Origin: an uncultured Desulfosarcina sp.
GTDB taxonomy: Bacteria; Desulfobacterota; Desulfobacteria; Desulfobacterales; Desulfosarcinaceae
Assembly (NCBI RefSeq): GCF_963668215.1
Contig: NZ_OY764190.1
Coordinates: 6,262,001 to 6,326,000 of the forward strand
Direction: 5' to 3'
Length of the DNA: 64,000 nucleotides
This document shows, piece by piece, positions 54,500 through 63,981 of the stretch. A model generated the notes under the pieces. That model was not told where the DNA came from. It did no database searches and worked only from the letters and a program-made list of their open reading frames with translations. The position numbers and the translations under genes are program-made. Position 1 is the stretch's first letter; each line of letters starts with the position of its first letter.

Positions 54500-56130
54500 A
54501 TTATCCGGTCTGGGAACTGACAACGTTTGGCGGTGGATTCTGGATCGCCCTGGTGGCCGTCGTGCATGTTTACGTGGCGCATTTTGCCGTGGGCGGCGGC
54601 CTCTTTCTGGTCCTTTGCGAAATGAAGGGCTACCGGGAAAAGTCTCGGCCCATTTTGGCCTACACCCACAAGCACACCCAATTTTTTCTGCTGTTGACCA
54701 TGGTTTTCGGCGGGCTTACCGGGGTGGGCATCTGGTTTACCATCTCCCTTTTATCGCCGGCCGCCACCTCCGTATTGATCCACACCTTCGTCTTTGGATG
54801 GGCCACGGAATGGGTCTTTTTCGTGGGCGAAATCGTGGCCCTGTTCATCTACTTTTACACCTTCGGGAAAATGCGGCCGCGCCAGCACCTGACCGTCGGC
54901 TGGATCTATTTTATCTGCGCCTGGATGTCGCTGTTTATCATCACCGGCATCATCGATTTCATGCTCACCCCGGGGGCATGGCTGGAAAACGGCAATTTCT
55001 GGAGCGGTTTTTTCAACCCCACCTTCTGGCCGTCCCTGTTTTTCAGAACCTTTATCGCCATGGTCTTCGCCTCCCTGTTCGCTCTGGTGACCGCCAGCTT
55101 CCTGAAGGATGACACGACCCGGCAGGCTATGATGCGCTATGCCGTGAAATGGATGCCCCTGCCCTTTGTTCTCATGCTGGCTTCGGCATTTTGGTATCTG
55201 CAAGCAATCCCGCCGGAAACCCGGATGGTCATGCTGCAGGTGTCCCCGGAACTGCGCACCTATATCGACGGTTTCCTCGTTCTCTCGCCAATCCTGTTTC
55301 TGATCGTCTTGGCCATGAGCATTCGTTTGCCGCGCGGCCTGCAGCAAGCGGCGGCCCTGGTGCTTCTGGCGATCGGCCTGGTGTACATGGGCGCCTTCGA
55401 ATTCACCCGTGAAGGCGGACGCCGGCCGTTTCTGGTTCACGGATACATGTATTCCAATTCCATCCGGGTGGCCGAGGCCGAAAAGATCAATCGGACGGGA
55501 ATTCTTCAAAACGCCCGATGGAGTGAGATGAAATCGGTGACCCATGAGAATCGCATCGCGGCCGGCCGTCAAATCTTTCATTTGGCGTGCGCAAGCTGCC
55601 ACGCCATCGGCGGCCCCATGAACGATATCCTGCCGCTCACGAAAAAATTCGATACGGTCTACGGCATGGATTCCATGCTCGACGGTCTGGGCAAAATCAA
55701 CAATTACATGCCGCCTTTTTTAGGAATTCGGACGGAACGGGAGGCGCTGGCCGCGTATATCGTCGAAGAACTGCATGGCCATTCGGAGCAGAAAACCTCA
55801 TCGACGGCATCGAACCTGGATTTTGACATTCCTGCCCACACACCACAGGACGAATATGTGCTGCTGGCCTGGAACAACCTGGGCATGCACTGCATTTCAG
55901 ACAGCGATCCCTTCTGGATTCTCCTGCCGCCGGCCAACGACCTTTTTGCCCAATTGGTGCGCAAAGGCGAACTGCCGGAAATTGTCAGCGAGGGGGTCAA
56001 ATTGCAATACCGTGTGGAGCCGGGATTCGAAAGCCCGTCCAGACAGGTTCGGTTCTGGGAATTTTCCCAGCCGAAGACAGGTTCGGTTCTGGGAATTTTC
56101 CCAGCCCCTCATGGGAAAGAAAATCCCTGA
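54496..56130 (+). CDS. CydA-like membrane cytochrome, N-terminal part of a frameshifted gene
   Basis: 544 codons before a frameshift. Residues 1-325 hold about nine membrane helices with conserved His (VAVVHVYVAHFAVGGGLF, TVGWIYFICAWMSLF), like a quinol-oxidising CydA-type subunit. A cytochrome c site follows (CASCH near residue 369), then a periplasmic region. The last 20 residues or so (KTGSVLGIFPAPHGKENP) come from a wrong frame, caused by the second copy of a 32-nt repeat at 56041-56106. Removing 34 nt joins it in frame to the multihaem region at 56111-57214. Overlaps the preceding membrane gene by ATGA. Confidence 0.8.
   Translation: MNYPVWELTTFGGGFWIALVAVVHVYVAHFAVGGGLFLVLCEMKGYREKSRPILAYTHKHTQFFLLLTMVFGGLTGVGIWFTISLLSPAATSVLIHTFVFGWATEWVFFVGEIVALFIYFYTFGKMRPRQHLTVGWIYFICAWMSLFIITGIIDFMLTPGAWLENGNFWSGFFNPTFWPSLFFRTFIAMVFASLFALVTASFLKDDTTRQAMMRYAVKWMPLPFVLMLASAFWYLQAIPPETRMVMLQVSPELRTYIDGFLVLSPILFLIVLAMSIRLPRGLQQAAALVLLAIGLVYMGAFEFTREGGRRPFLVHGYMYSNSIRVAEAEKINRTGILQNARWSEMKSVTHENRIAAGRQIFHLACASCHAIGGPMNDILPLTKKFDTVYGMDSMLDGLGKINNYMPPFLGIRTEREALAAYIVEELHGHSEQKTSSTASNLDFDIPAHTPQDEYVLLAWNNLGMHCISDSDPFWILLPPANDLFAQLVRKGELPEIVSEGVKLQYRVEPGFESPSRQVRFWEFSQPKTGSVLGIFPAPHGKENP
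56041..56106 (+). repeat. 32-nt direct repeat with 34-nt period causing a frameshift
   Basis: The 32 nt at 56041-56072 recur exactly at 56075-56106, with GA between. Each copy contains the hairpin CTGGGAA-TT-TTCCCAG. The 34-nt period shifts the frame by one. Deleting one unit restores a continuous reading frame from 54496 to 57214 (895 codons). Confidence 0.95.
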
Positions 56131-57214
56131 AAACATCGGCTTGGCCGGCAACCCGGTCACCGGCGGCGAGATGAAGTGGAACGAGGAAACAAACGCCTTC
56201 GAGGCCTCCCTGGTTCCGGTGGTTCCCTATCCGGACGACGGAACATTCAATCCCTATCCCCTCTACACGGTGGAAGCCGTGGACGAGGCTACGGGAACGG
56301 TTCTGGCCGCCACCCGCTTCGTGGCCCCGACATCGACGGAAATGGGCTGCAAGAACTGCCACGGCGGCGGCTGGCGGGTGGCCGGTGTGGCCGGGTTCAC
56401 GGACGAAACGGCTGCCGATGTTCTCAAGGTCCATGACCGCATCAACCGCACCGGCCTCTTGGAAAAAGCCCGGGCCGGCAATCCGATGCTCTGCCAGAGC
56501 TGCCATGCCGATCCGGTTCTGGGAACCGAAGGCAAACCGGGAATTCCCAATTTTCCGGCGGCCATCCACGGCTTTCATGCCAACTACCTGACCGACAGGG
56601 GAACCGAAGCCTGCTTTACGTGCCACCCCGCGTCCGCTACCGGTCCCACCGGATGCCTGCGGGGCGTGCATGCCGGATTGGGGTTGGACTGTACCCATTG
56701 CCACGGTTTTCTGGAAGACCACGCCTTGAGCCTGCTGAAACACGAAAAGGCACAGGGAAAAAAGGTAGACAAGCTGATGCGCCACCTGACGCCGCGAACG
56801 GTAGCGTCAATAAAGGACATCGAGCCCAGGCTGCCATGGGTCAACGAACCGGACTGTTTGAACTGCCACGTGGATTTCGAAAAGCCGGCGACAAGGGATG
56901 TCAGCGGGTTCAACCAATGGACCCAGAGCGCCGCCGGTCTATTCCGAATGCGCACCGACGATGTGGGCTTGATGTGCGAAGCCTGCCACGGCAGTACCCA
57001 TGCCAATTACCCGGCCACCAACATATACGGCAAGAATCGTGACAATATCCCGCCGCTGCAGTATCAGGGCAACAACCTGCCCATCGGTGCGAACAACAAC
57101 TGTGCGCTCTGTCACACCGTGGAAATGGAAGACAGCGTTCACCATCCCAACATGTTGCATGAATTTCGCAACCGTCAGCTGTTGCGGACGATCCAAGGGC
57201 CATCCGAATCCTGA
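56111..57214 (+). CDS. Multihaem cytochrome c, C-terminal part of a frameshifted gene
   Basis: 367 codons in the shifted frame (first ATG at 56111). Seven CxxCH haem sites occur in order: CKNCH, CQSCH, CFTCH, CTHCH, CLNCH, CEACH and CALCH. With the CASCH in the upstream part the full protein would bind eight haems c. No signal peptide of its own, so this piece would not be exported if translated alone; it must have belonged to the membrane protein upstream. The periplasmic haem chain would take electrons from quinol towards a soluble or outer-membrane acceptor. Confidence 0.8.
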   Translation: MGKKIPENIGLAGNPVTGGEMKWNEETNAFEASLVPVVPYPDDGTFNPYPLYTVEAVDEATGTVLAATRFVAPTSTEMGCKNCHGGGWRVAGVAGFTDETAADVLKVHDRINRTGLLEKARAGNPMLCQSCHADPVLGTEGKPGIPNFPAAIHGFHANYLTDRGTEACFTCHPASATGPTGCLRGVHAGLGLDCTHCHGFLEDHALSLLKHEKAQGKKVDKLMRHLTPRTVASIKDIEPRLPWVNEPDCLNCHVDFEKPATRDVSGFNQWTQSAAGLFRMRTDDVGLMCEACHGSTHANYPATNIYGKNRDNIPPLQYQGNNLPIGANNNCALCHTVEMEDSVHHPNMLHEFRNRQLLRTIQGPSES

Positions 57215-57284
57215 CACCGGGAATGGCCATGGGAAACCATCAAATTTGTGGCAGGAAGACAGACGTCAATACCGGAACCGCTTG

Positions 57285-58997
57285 TCAAAGCACCGACAGG
57301 CTCCGGAAGCGGTTCAGGGCAAACGCCAGTTCCAGCCCTCTGAATTGCGCAAAATGCCCGCAGATTCGGCTGCTGATCACATCGATGCCTTTTTCGTCGA
57401 TATCCTTGATGACGCGTTGAATGATGTCCTGCAAGGGCGTTTTTTCGTCCATATATTTTTTGGCGTATTCCAGCGCGTACCCGATGGCCCGGGTCTGGGA
57501 GAGTTCCACCAGTTGCTCGAGGTCCGTGAGGTCGACAACCTGCCGGCCAAAATGAAGCCGGTCCACTTCCCTGGCAAAAATCCTGAATTTGCCGTAGGTA
57601 TTGAGCGGGTCGAAACTCTCGGCAAGGGGAATCCGATCTCGAATCGTAATGGGATGGGATTCGGCTTCCATGCGGCGTTTTACCGGAAACCGCGCCGCAA
57701 TTTCTCGGGCCCTGCAAGTCACATCCGTGGGCCGATATTCGGCCATCTGAATGACATGATCGGCCACGTCAAAATAATCCCCCACACCTCCCAATACCAG
57801 AACCGTGGAAATGTTTTTTTCCGTGTACAGCTGACGAACCACGTCGATAAAAGGCGTGATCGGCTCATCTTCTTTGGCCACCAGTTGCTGCATTTTGCTG
57901 TCGCGGACAATAAAATTGGTAGCACAGGTATCCTCGTCCATTAATATTACTTCAGCCCCCGATTCGATCGCCTCCACAATCGAAGCTGCCTGGGACGTAC
58001 TGCCACTGGCATTTGCGGTACAAAAAGATGCTGTTTCTTTTCCGAAGGGAAGTCGGTTGATAAAAGAAGAAATGTCGGTTTTCACCACCGATCGGCCGCT
58101 GTAGGCCCTTATTTTTACGGCCTGTTCATTGGAGACGCATCGTTCCCGACCGTCACCGGGAATGTGATTGTAAATACCGACTTCCAGCGCCTCGAGCAGG
58201 GTGGATTTACCATGGTAGCCACCGCCGGTGATCAGCGTGACACCTTTGGGTATCCCCATTCCGGTAACGCTTCCGGCATGGGGCAGATCGATCTTGGTGA
58301 CAAGGCTGTCCGGCGCGGAAAATGGGATCACCGGCGTTGCGACCATGAGCCGGTCGCTCGTACCGCTTTCGCGGGGAAGGACAGAATTGTCGGCAACGAA
58401 TGCGACCAGTCCCCGGGAGTCGAGTTTGCTTCGCAGGTATTCGGCATCTTCAGCGACCTCGATGTGTCGCTGCAGCGCCCGTTGATCGATATTCTCGGCC
58501 AACAGGGATTGTTCTACGATATGCGGAAGTGCGTCGAAAAGCATGTAAGCGGCGCTTTCGGAAACAATTCTCCTCCCCATAGCGGGAAGCCCCACAAAAC
58601 AGCGCACTTCGATCCGCTCTTTTGTAATCACCACGCTGTTTCTCTCAAGAATCGATTGGCCGGGTCGATCGATTGTAATGATCCCGCTGTGCCCCGTGCC
58701 GCGACGTTTCCCTGCAATTTTACGGCTTGTTTCAAAAAAGGCCCTGGCCAGAAAATCGGAGAAAGCGATCCTTCTTACCCTGGAATCTGTAGAGAAGTTG
58801 ACGATGCGAGGATCGTCGCGCCGGACCTGGACGCGGTAGATACCGGCTTGCGGAGGTGCGTAAGGGTCCTGGGGAATTTGCTGCAGGATCAAGGTGAACC
58901 GGTTGAAGTCATAGCAACCGGAAAGAGACTGGTAATGACCGTAATCCCGGCCATCGATTTCCATCAATTTCTGTTTGAGAAGGGTTGCGGTTCGCAT
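57285..58997 (-). CDS. Predicted ABC-class ATPase (COG3044 family)
   Basis: 570 aa, soluble. The Walker A is unusual, GGGYHGKST near residue 260, as in this family. Further on are RSVVKTDISSFINRLPFG, an ABC-signature-like segment (ASGSTSQAASIVEAIESGA) and Walker B VILMDEDTCATNF. The N-terminal 240 residues form the family-specific domain, and the helical C-terminus is also typical. It is not a transporter ATPase: no membrane partner is present. Function unknown; last gene of the minus run after the ExeA-like ATPase (33 bp apart). Confidence 0.88.
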   Translation of the reverse strand: MRTATLLKQKLMEIDGRDYGHYQSLSGCYDFNRFTLILQQIPQDPYAPPQAGIYRVQVRRDDPRIVNFSTDSRVRRIAFSDFLARAFFETSRKIAGKRRGTGHSGIITIDRPGQSILERNSVVITKERIEVRCFVGLPAMGRRIVSESAAYMLFDALPHIVEQSLLAENIDQRALQRHIEVAEDAEYLRSKLDSRGLVAFVADNSVLPRESGTSDRLMVATPVIPFSAPDSLVTKIDLPHAGSVTGMGIPKGVTLITGGGYHGKSTLLEALEVGIYNHIPGDGRERCVSNEQAVKIRAYSGRSVVKTDISSFINRLPFGKETASFCTANASGSTSQAASIVEAIESGAEVILMDEDTCATNFIVRDSKMQQLVAKEDEPITPFIDVVRQLYTEKNISTVLVLGGVGDYFDVADHVIQMAEYRPTDVTCRAREIAARFPVKRRMEAESHPITIRDRIPLAESFDPLNTYGKFRIFAREVDRLHFGRQVVDLTDLEQLVELSQTRAIGYALEYAKKYMDEKTPLQDIIQRVIKDIDEKGIDVISSRICGHFAQFRGLELAFALNRFRSLSVL

Positions 58998-59030
58998 GGG
59001 ACGGTTCCTCCCATCGGTTGGTTGAACCCT

Positions 59031-60383
59031 TTACTGCGCGCTTTCCTGCCGTCGCTTTTCCAGCAGCCAATCGATGGCATCGGCCGGGGGGGCCGGATCC
59101 GATTCTGTTGACTCCGCCACTGGGGCGGACGGCTTGGAGGGAACCGGAGTTCTCCCGGAAACGGAGGATTTCTGTTTGCCGGGCTCCGGGAAACGGATAT
59201 CGGGAGGCGGCTTGATCTTACGCAACGGCAGATCGACCGGCGAAATCGGCTGAGATTCCTCGGAAGGTGAAAGATGGTCCTGATCCGCTTCGGCGACAGG
59301 CGGAGAGACTTCCCCTGCCGTCGGCGGAGCGTCGTCGCCCATTAATCGATCCGCGGGCGAAAAATAGACCGCATAGGTATTGCGAATCCATTGCCCGACG
59401 CCGTTTTTATACTGCTGCGGTGTGAATATCACCAAAAGAGCCAGAGAAAACAGGACGGCAGCCGACTTCATCGCCCAAGCAGAACGAAAATCGGTCCAGC
59501 GCCGCTTTTTGATGGGCTGGTACGGGGTTGTGGGTGCCGGCGCCCGGATGTTGTCTTTCGTCTCCGCCGTGGGTTCGTTTACAGGAAACGAGATCCGCTC
59601 CCGGCATTGGCTGACGATTTTGCGGCTGATGGTCCGCTGGGAAACCTGGGAGGCGAAAAACATGGCCAGATCACAGATGATGTTGATCTGGCGCGGAAAC
59701 CCATTGGAAAACGCATACACCTCTTCCATGGCCGCGCTGGAGAAAATCTCATAGCCTGCCCCGGCGGTTTTCAGGCGATGACGGATGTATTCGCAGGTTT
59801 CGGCGGAATCCAGCGGGTCAATATTGTAAGTAATGGTAATCCGCCGCATCAGGGCGCGGTTTTCGGGCAGCATCAAAATCCCGTTGAATTCGTTCTGGCC
59901 CACAAAAAAAATATTGAGCAGCTTGGCATCCTGACGCTCAAGATTGGAAAGCAGGCGAATCTCCTCCATGAGATCATGCTTGAGGCGCTGGGCTTCGTCG
60001 ATGAGCAGAAGAACCGACTTTTTCTCCTTGTGGGCATCGTTGAGAAAACGGCTGAACGGATCGAGAAAATCGCTTTTGGTTCGAACTTCGACGGGAAGTC
60101 CGAAATATCGCGAAACCATGCGAAAAAAATCATATTTGCTGAGGCCGGGATCGGGGATTTTGGCCGTATAGGTTCGGTCCTGGATATCCTCGACCAAGCG
60201 GTTGATCAGCGTCGTCTTGCCGGTTCCCACGTCCCCGGTCAACAGCAGAAAGCCTTTGTTGTCCATCACCCCGTACTTGAGCGTGGAAAGCGCTTCGCGA
60301 TGCTTCTTGCCCATCCACAGGAAACTGGGGTCCGTGGTGATCTGGAAGGGTTTTTTCTCAAGACCGTAAAAGGATTCGTACAT
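59031..60383 (-). CDS. ExeA/GspA-like AAA ATPase with C-terminal membrane anchor
   Basis: 450 aa. The N-terminal ExeA-type AAA domain starts MYESFYGLEKKPFQITTDP with Walker A GDVGTGKTT (50-58), Walker B LLLIDEAQ and a sensor region (NRALMRRITITYNIDPL). One membrane helix follows (about 309-327). A Pro/Glu-rich periplasmic tail without a recognisable peptidoglycan-binding domain makes up the rest, unlike classical GspA. It lies 21 bp after the TAXI-protein gene. In relatives it helps assemble secretion or exopolysaccharide machinery in the wall. Confidence 0.85.
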   Translation of the reverse strand: MYESFYGLEKKPFQITTDPSFLWMGKKHREALSTLKYGVMDNKGFLLLTGDVGTGKTTLINRLVEDIQDRTYTAKIPDPGLSKYDFFRMVSRYFGLPVEVRTKSDFLDPFSRFLNDAHKEKKSVLLLIDEAQRLKHDLMEEIRLLSNLERQDAKLLNIFFVGQNEFNGILMLPENRALMRRITITYNIDPLDSAETCEYIRHRLKTAGAGYEIFSSAAMEEVYAFSNGFPRQINIICDLAMFFASQVSQRTISRKIVSQCRERISFPVNEPTAETKDNIRAPAPTTPYQPIKKRRWTDFRSAWAMKSAAVLFSLALLVIFTPQQYKNGVGQWIRNTYAVYFSPADRLMGDDAPPTAGEVSPPVAEADQDHLSPSEESQPISPVDLPLRKIKPPPDIRFPEPGKQKSSVSGRTPVPSKPSAPVAESTESDPAPPADAIDWLLEKRRQESAQ

Positions 60384-60404
60384 GGCTGTTTCCGTTTTGC
60401 CGGA

Positions 60405-61412
60405 TCAGGGCCTGAAAACCGCTTCGATGGCGCTTGCCACGGGGTTCGGCTCGGGATCTCGATCCGGCTCGTTCGGGACAATCCCGACGGCCGAACCGGC
60501 ATGGTTCAGGCATTTATAGCGCTCCCATCCCTTGACCTCACCGTTCAAATCGACCGACTTCCATTTGGGATGGCCGTTGAACCGCAGCCATTCCAGATTG
60601 TCCCGGATCAGTGCGGCGGCGGCACCGATGGTTCGGCAGTGATGGTTGCGAAAATCGTAGGCCACCAGCACGGCCTTAACCGTCACCGTGGAAACGTCGG
60701 TGGGCTGCCAGGGATAGGTACCGGCAGGAATGACGGCTTCCGGATAAAGCGTCCGGATGCCTTCATGGACAATCGGCAGCAGATGCAACCCATCCTGAAT
60801 CGATACGTCCAGAGCCAGGCGCTCTGTGGGGCTCCCGTCCACAATGACGGCAGCATCGATGCGGCCGGCCTTGAGTTCTTCCAGGGCCCGGCCGCTGTCC
60901 ACATCCAGCAATTCGCCAGGTGAAACGCCCGAAATCTCGAAAAGCAGACGGCTGGTCAGGTAGGCGCCGCTCTGCAGCGTACCGACCGCCACCCGACGAC
61001 CGGCAAGTTCGTCGAAGCTGCGGATATGCGATCCTGCCAGAACATGAACTTCCTGATCGTACAAGGCGTAAACCCATTTGATTTTATCGGCAATCAACTT
61101 GAGTTGCCGGTCGCTTCTAACTTTGGCAACGAAGGACAGCACATCGGATTGAACCAGGCCCAAATGATTGCCGGGACGCTGGTAGACGGCGTAGATGTTT
61201 TCCACGGAACCGCCGGAGTTGAAAACGGCCAGATGGATGTTGTGACGCAGAAGCAACGCCTTTAAATCCATCCCCATCTGATGGGTCGTCGACTTCATTT
61301 CACCGGTGATGATACCCAAAAAGCGCTGTTCCGTCCGGGCTGTGGCAGGGGACAGGAGCCCGCTTAACAACATCGCCATCATCCATGCGATTACAACAGC
61401 ACGCCTGGTCAT
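60405..61412 (-). CDS. TAXI family solute-binding protein
   Basis: 335 aa with a signal peptide (residues 1-25). The TAXI pattern is visible: FLGIITGEMKSTTHQMGMDLKALL, then GLVQSDVLSFVAK, then VHVLAGSHIRSFDELAGRRVAVGTLQSGAYLTSRLLF. Such proteins usually feed a TRAP transporter with a fused membrane subunit, but none is adjacent. Here it precedes an ExeA-like ATPase and may act as a periplasmic sensor for it; this is inference. Confidence 0.85.
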   Translation of the reverse strand: MTRRAVVIAWMMAMLLSGLLSPATARTEQRFLGIITGEMKSTTHQMGMDLKALLLRHNIHLAVFNSGGSVENIYAVYQRPGNHLGLVQSDVLSFVAKVRSDRQLKLIADKIKWVYALYDQEVHVLAGSHIRSFDELAGRRVAVGTLQSGAYLTSRLLFEISGVSPGELLDVDSGRALEELKAGRIDAAVIVDGSPTERLALDVSIQDGLHLLPIVHEGIRTLYPEAVIPAGTYPWQPTDVSTVTVKAVLVAYDFRNHHCRTIGAAAALIRDNLEWLRFNGHPKWKSVDLNGEVKGWERYKCLNHAGSAVGIVPNEPDRDPEPNPVASAIEAVFRP

Positions 61413-61581
61413 CGGCCGGACCTTTTTTTAAAGAGAAACGATGGGGGATAAACGCATCGTTGGCCGCCCCGTTTGATTTCGGGCGGCCGCCGAAACGATC
61501 TTTTCTGCCTTGGTTTGAGCCAATGATGATAAAAGAGGAAATGGCCGGAGTCAATAGGGATAATTGCGCAAAAAAAACCGA

Positions 61582-61770
61582 TCAACGGCGCATCGAATCC
61601 ATGCTGCCATCGCCGCTGCGACCGGATTCCGGATGGCTGCAGGCGTCGGAAATGCCGCAGCCGGCACAGCCGCAGGAACAACCATCCGTCTGTTTGATGC
61701 TTTTATAAAACACCCGGCCTAAATAAACGGCTGCGGCGACGACACTGAGAACCACGATAACGGTCTGCAT
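61582..61770 (-). CDS. FeoB-associated Cys-rich membrane protein
   Basis: 62 aa. One membrane helix at the N-terminus (VIVVLSVVAAAVYLGRVFY), then a Cys-rich tail (TDGCSCGCAGCGISDACSH) suited to binding iron. It starts 3 bp after the feoB stop, so the two are co-translated. Members are found beside feoB and are thought to aid ferrous-iron transport. Confidence 0.88.
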   Translation of the reverse strand: MQTVIVVLSVVAAAVYLGRVFYKSIKQTDGCSCGCAGCGISDACSHPESGRSGDGSMDSMRR

Positions 61771-61773
61771 ATT

Positions 61774-63981
61774 CTAATACCCCAATAGCGTACCGGCCTG
61801 ATACACCATCACCGCCAGGCAAAAGGCCAGCGCCGTGTTGAAGACAATGGAAAACGCGCCCCATTTCCAGGACGATTCCCTGGCGATGCACACGACCGTG
61901 ACAAAACAGGGGGCGTAAAACATGACAAAAATGATGACGCTCCAGGCGGTCAGGGGCCGCCATCCCGGTTCCGCGGCAAGTTTGGCGGAAAGGGAGCCGG
62001 CATCTTCGGCATCCACCTCGCCCAGGGAGTAGGCGGTGCCCAATGAGGAGACGATCACCTCCTTGGCGGCAATTCCACCCAGCAGGGCGATATTGGTTCG
62101 CCAATCGAACCCGGCCCAGTGGGTGACGGATTCCATTGCAGTACCGATCCGGCCGGCCAGGGAATGACGCAGGGCGGCACCGGCCTGCCGGTTGTCCAGG
62201 GTTTGCAACTCGCTTTTCACGTTTGCAGCGGCTGCGGAAAGCTGCTGTCCGCCCGGCGGCGATTGCAGCTCGACCATCACTTCCGACCCAACCGATGAAA
62301 AAATTTCGCTGCGACGGGCATCGAAATCAGCCACCTGTGAATCCGGCAGCCGGGGAAATGTCATCGCCGCCCAGAGCAAAACGGATATTCCCAAAATTAC
62401 GGTTCCGGCCTTTTTTATATATTGCCAGGTGCGCTCCCAGGTATGAATCATCAGGCCCCGAAAGGTTGGCAGCCGATAGGGCGGCAGTTCCATCACAAAA
62501 GGCGTTGATGCTCCCTTGACCACGGTCATGCGCAGCAGCTTGGCCGCCAGCAGGGCGCCCCCCCAGGAGATCAGGGTCAACAGAAACATCATTCCGGTTC
62601 GATTGCCGGGGAAAAAGGCGGCGATGAGCAGGGCGAAAACGGGCAGCTTGGCCCCGCAGTTCATGAAAGGCGCCGTCAACAGCGTGGCGATGCGCTCTTT
62701 GGGCGAGCGCAGCGTGCGGGTGGCCATAACCCCCGGCACCGCGCATCCTCCGGCGATGCCACCGGAGACGATATAGGCCATCACCGAACTGCCGTGCAGT
62801 CCGAACACCTGAAACACCCGGTCCAGCATGAACGCCACCCGGGCCAGATAGCCCGAATCCTCCAATACGGCGATACCGAAAAACATGAACAGAATCAGCG
62901 GCACAAAACCGAGTACGCCGCCCACGCCGTCGATCACGCCGGAAACGACCATCGATCGCAGCAGTCCGTCGGGTAAAACGGCTGAAGCGCCGTCCCCGAG
63001 CCATTCAAAAAAGCCTTCGAACCAGGCGACGGGTACTTCGCTGTAGGTGAACACAAAATGATAAAGCCCGGCCAGGATCGCCAGCATGATAATGGGGCCG
63101 GCGAAACGGTTGACCAGCACCCGGTCGATGCGGTCGGACATGAACATCCGGTCCTGGCTGCGAACTTCGCGGACCACCCCCTGCTTGAGCATGGAGCTGA
63201 TAAAACCGTAGCGGTGGTCGGCAATCATGGCCTCCGGGTAGGTTCCCAGGGTCTCTTCCATGTGCTGCGCTACATTACGGGTAATGCTTTCCAACCGGTC
63301 GGCAACCCGTGGATCGGCCTCCCGGCCCTTGGATAATATCTGTTCATCGTTTTCCAGGTATTTGATCGCGATCCAGCGGGAGGGATACCATTGGGTGAGA
63401 AAATCGCTGTCAGTGACGATCTTCTCCATATCCTGGATGGCGGTTTCCAGGTCCGGTCCGTAGGAAACGCGAAGCGGTTGGAGAGCGGGTGCCTGGGCGA
63501 CCGTCTCCACCGCCTCCATCAGGGCCTTTTTGCCGAATCCGGACCGGGCCACGATGGGGACCACCGGCACACCGAGCAGATGGGCCAGTTTCCTGTCGTC
63601 AATCTCGAGGCCTCGGTTGCGGGCCACATCGATCATGTTCAGCGCCACGCAGGTCGGAATTCCCAATTCCAGGAACTGGATCGTCAGGTAAAGATTGCGC
63701 TCCAGATTGGAGGCATCGACGATGTTGATGGTCACCCGGGGGCATTCGTTGACCAGAAAATCCCTGGCCACGACCTCTTCCACGCTGTAGGCCGTCAGGG
63801 AATAGGTTCCCGGAAGGTCCACGATGTCGATTTCCTGGCCGTTTTGGACGTAGCGCCCCTGTTTGCGGTCCACGGTCACGCCGGGGTAATTGCCCACGTG
63901 CTGCCTGGATCCGGTAAGGGCATTAAAAAGGGTGGTTTTCCCGGCATTGGGATTCCCACCCAGTGCGACGCAATAACTCAT
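61774..63981 (-). CDS. feoB: Ferrous iron transport protein B
   Basis: 735-aa inner-membrane Fe(II) transporter. The N-terminal G protein domain has G1 GNPNAGKTT (9-17), G2/G3 VDLPGTYSL and G4 LNMIDVA. A helical guanine-dissociation-like linker and two Gate motifs in the membrane part follow (GGIAGGCAVPGVMATRTL, with FMNCGAKLPVFALLIAAFF). The start at 63981 lies 19 bp from the window edge, so feoA, if present, is outside. Confidence 0.97.
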   Translation of the reverse strand: MSYCVALGGNPNAGKTTLFNALTGSRQHVGNYPGVTVDRKQGRYVQNGQEIDIVDLPGTYSLTAYSVEEVVARDFLVNECPRVTINIVDASNLERNLYLTIQFLELGIPTCVALNMIDVARNRGLEIDDRKLAHLLGVPVVPIVARSGFGKKALMEAVETVAQAPALQPLRVSYGPDLETAIQDMEKIVTDSDFLTQWYPSRWIAIKYLENDEQILSKGREADPRVADRLESITRNVAQHMEETLGTYPEAMIADHRYGFISSMLKQGVVREVRSQDRMFMSDRIDRVLVNRFAGPIIMLAILAGLYHFVFTYSEVPVAWFEGFFEWLGDGASAVLPDGLLRSMVVSGVIDGVGGVLGFVPLILFMFFGIAVLEDSGYLARVAFMLDRVFQVFGLHGSSVMAYIVSGGIAGGCAVPGVMATRTLRSPKERIATLLTAPFMNCGAKLPVFALLIAAFFPGNRTGMMFLLTLISWGGALLAAKLLRMTVVKGASTPFVMELPPYRLPTFRGLMIHTWERTWQYIKKAGTVILGISVLLWAAMTFPRLPDSQVADFDARRSEIFSSVGSEVMVELQSPPGGQQLSAAAANVKSELQTLDNRQAGAALRHSLAGRIGTAMESVTHWAGFDWRTNIALLGGIAAKEVIVSSLGTAYSLGEVDAEDAGSLSAKLAAEPGWRPLTAWSVIIFVMFYAPCFVTVVCIARESSWKWGAFSIVFNTALAFCLAVMVYQAGTLLGY

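Noticed and set aside
55775..56110. A separate start for the multihaem frame at 55775
   Set aside because: This part overlaps the true frame of the membrane cytochrome, and its translation is an out-of-frame shadow up to the repeat.
57275..57315. GAACCGCTT / AAGCGGTTC inverted repeat as a terminator
   Set aside because: The right arm lies inside the coding end of the ATPase gene and no T-run follows on either strand.
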